DNA from: an uncultured Bdellovibrionales bacterium
GTDB taxonomy: Bacteria > Bdellovibrionota > Bdellovibrionia > Bdellovibrionales > UBA1609
DNA: 7,013 bases
Assembly: GCA_937980625.1 (NCBI GenBank)
Contig: CALJPJ010000158.1
Location: 1 to 7,013, forward strand
Reading direction: 5' to 3'
Below are positions 6,006-7,013 of the stretch, one piece after another; position 1 is the stretch's first letter; the number at the start of each line of letters is the position of its first letter. The notes below the pieces were generated by a model that saw only the letters and a list, made by a program, of their open reading frames with translations, had not been told where the DNA came from and ran no database searches. A program made the translations under genes and the position numbers.

Positions 6006-6965
6006 CTAAAGTGTTGATACTTTCGATGGCCATCTTACATTTAGTTTATTTAAAGTTTCTTTTGTTAGCCCACCAGAAGCCAAGTTATTTTTTGCTTGAA
6101 AACCAAGAACAGCTTTTGATGTTTGACTTCCATACAGACCATCTATTGGCCCTTTATAGTAACCAAATTTAGCTAATTTACTTTGCACATCTTTAATACT
6201 ACTGCGTGATGCATTTGTATTACAAAGTATTGGCTGCCACTCTGAGAATGACTTTCTAATTAACTTATTTTTGTGAACTGTTTTATACTTTGCAGGAATC
6301 ACATATTTTTTTTGTGTCGCAGGCTCAGCAAGAGCTTTCACATTAACTGTTTTATAAACAGCAGGAATTTCTTTTTTGATAACTCTTTCAGGCTGCACCA
6401 ATTCTCTGACAGACATTGTTTTATACTGTGCTGGTATAATTTGCTCTCTCACTGAGGCCTCACTCACCACAACCCTTTCTTTTACTGTTTTATATACAGC
6501 AGGCACCTTGGTATAGCATAAAATTTCGCCAGTAGAGTTATCTACTTTTTGAATAGGCCCACTTCCTTTTTTCCAAACTGATTTTTCAGGGGTCACCAAT
6601 ACTCTTTTACTAACAGTTTTAAATTTGGCTTGAACTGGCAATAACTTTCGAGCTTCTTCTCTAATTAAAACTCTTTTATTTGTCATTTTGTACTTAGCAG
6701 GAATAACTTCTGTTTTAGTATAGCCCTCTTTAACCAATACTTTTTTATTAATATATTTATATTTTGCTGGCGCTGCCTTTATGGCATATGTCTCTGGTTT
6801 AACTATTATCGTCTCTGCTTGTTTTTCATACACAGCAGGTACTGAAACACGAGTATAGCACTCCCCTGTTTTTGGGTTTGGTGGTAATTCACCGCTTGTA
6901 CTTGTATTACCTTCAAATGCCACTAGTAGCATTGCCGCACTTACTAAAACCATTAATTTGAACAC
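6006..6965 (-). CDS. Exported repeat protein with C-terminal peptidoglycan-binding domain
   Basis: Protein of 319 aa. Residues 1-18 look like a signal peptide (Lys3, then a hydrophobic run LMVLVSAAMLLVAF); no lipobox cysteine is seen, so a periplasmic or envelope location is inferred. Residues 43-134 and 155-246 each hold four 23-residue repeats that begin PAxYKT or similar and carry a V-L-V strand. Each block is preceded by a TGE-CYT-type segment (Cys36, Cys150) and ends with a Trp near 131 or 243; a third Cys is at 248. Residues 255-310 are a PG_binding_1 domain, with DVQSKLAKFGYY, GPIDGLYGSQT and AVLGFQ. No catalytic domain is present, so it probably anchors to or organises peptidoglycan. 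The start is GTG at 6965 with GGGGG 6 nt upstream; an out-of-frame ATG at 6970 leads quickly to a stop. Domain call is firm; the role of the repeats is unknown. Confidence 0.9.
   Translation of the reverse strand: MFKLMVLVSAAMLLVAFEGNTSTSGELPPNPKTGECYTRVSVPAVYEKQAETIIVKPETYAIKAAPAKYKYINKKVLVKEGYTKTEVIPAKYKMTNKRVLIREEARKLLPVQAKFKTVSKRVLVTPEKSVWKKGSGPIQKVDNSTGEILCYTKVPAVYKTVKERVVVSEASVREQIIPAQYKTMSVRELVQPERVIKKEIPAVYKTVNVKALAEPATQKKYVIPAKYKTVHKNKLIRKSFSEWQPILCNTNASRSSIKDVQSKLAKFGYYKGPIDGLYGSQTSKAVLGFQAKNNLASGGLTKETLNKLNVRWPSKVSTL
6228..6503 (-). repeat. Second block of four 69-bp coding repeats
   Basis: Four tandem 69-bp units encode residues 155-246. Unit starts are Pro155, Pro178, Pro201 and Pro224, each opening PA-x-Y-K-T. 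The DNA of the units has diverged while the protein pattern and exact 23-residue period are kept, which points to an old duplication under selection. This is part of a gene, not a mobile or CRISPR repeat. Confidence 0.85.
6564..6839 (-). repeat. First block of four 69-bp coding repeats
   Basis: Four tandem 69-bp units encode residues 43-134, with unit starts at 43 (PAVY), 66 (PAKY), 89 (PAKY) and 112 (QAKF, degenerate). A 20-residue linker (135-154) containing SGPIQKVDNSTGE separates it from the second block. Both blocks are preceded by a similar CYT-x-V segment, so the pair looks like a duplication of a whole four-repeat unit. Confidence 0.82.
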
Positions 6966-6971
6966 TCCATT

Positions 6972-6976
6972 CCCCC
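6972..6976 (-). promoter_or_regulatory. Ribosome binding site of the repeat protein gene
   Basis: A GGGGG run within AAGGGGGA on the minus strand lies 6 nt before the GTG at 6965 and supports that start. Between here and the window edge (7013) I see no convincing promoter; one may lie outside. Confidence 0.6.
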
Positions 6977-7013
6977 TTGTTTTATTAGTTTAAATTGTTA
7001 CTTTGCTTTGACT

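Noticed and set aside
6273..6455. Plus-strand open frame of 60 codons
   Set aside because: It is the complement of the repeat protein gene; its Phe/His/Cys-rich translation mirrors the repeated coding pattern.
6228..6839. CRISPR-like periodic repeats
   Set aside because: The 69-bp period is in frame, encodes a conserved protein pattern and has diverged DNA; there is no constant repeat with variable spacers.

Overview
The window looks like chromosomal DNA of an AT-rich Gram-negative bacterium, probably a proteobacterium, though the sequence does not fix the lineage. The grounds are clear Shine-Dalgarno motifs, frequent GTG and TTG starts, a biliverdin-type bacteriophytochrome with a HWE kinase, and an exported peptidoglycan-binding protein. 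No tRNA, rRNA, insertion sequence, phage gene or CRISPR array was seen.

Left part (2-5544, + strand). The window opens inside a PAS-HisKA sensor kinase whose 5' end lies outside. A 279-bp AT-rich gap with a candidate promoter follows. Then comes a tight four-gene red-light cassette: a single-domain Rcp1-like response regulator (1586-2017), a biliverdin-forming heme oxygenase bphO (2030-2575), a bacteriophytochrome bphP (2562-5114; PAS-GAF-PHY-HWE kinase-receiver) and a second, atypical stand-alone receiver (5104-5544). The last three genes overlap or nearly touch, and bphP starts with TTG inside bphO. BphO should make the chromophore from heme, BphP should bind it through Cys18, and the kinase would signal through its own receiver and one or both free receivers. 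The incomplete upstream kinase has the H-box type usually paired with Rcp1-like regulators, so two kinases may share the first regulator.

Right part (5564-6965, - strand). This part converges on the light cassette. It holds an exported protein with two blocks of four exact-period 23-residue repeats and a C-terminal peptidoglycan-binding domain (6006-6965). Downstream on the same strand is a 115-aa protein whose predicted strand and helix order resembles ribosome hibernation factors (5564-5911). The 94 bp between them contain a 15-bp stem that is continuous only as minus-strand RNA. One arm of the stem can alternatively pair with the Shine-Dalgarno sequence of the small gene, so this is a candidate RNA switch and the least explained element in the window.
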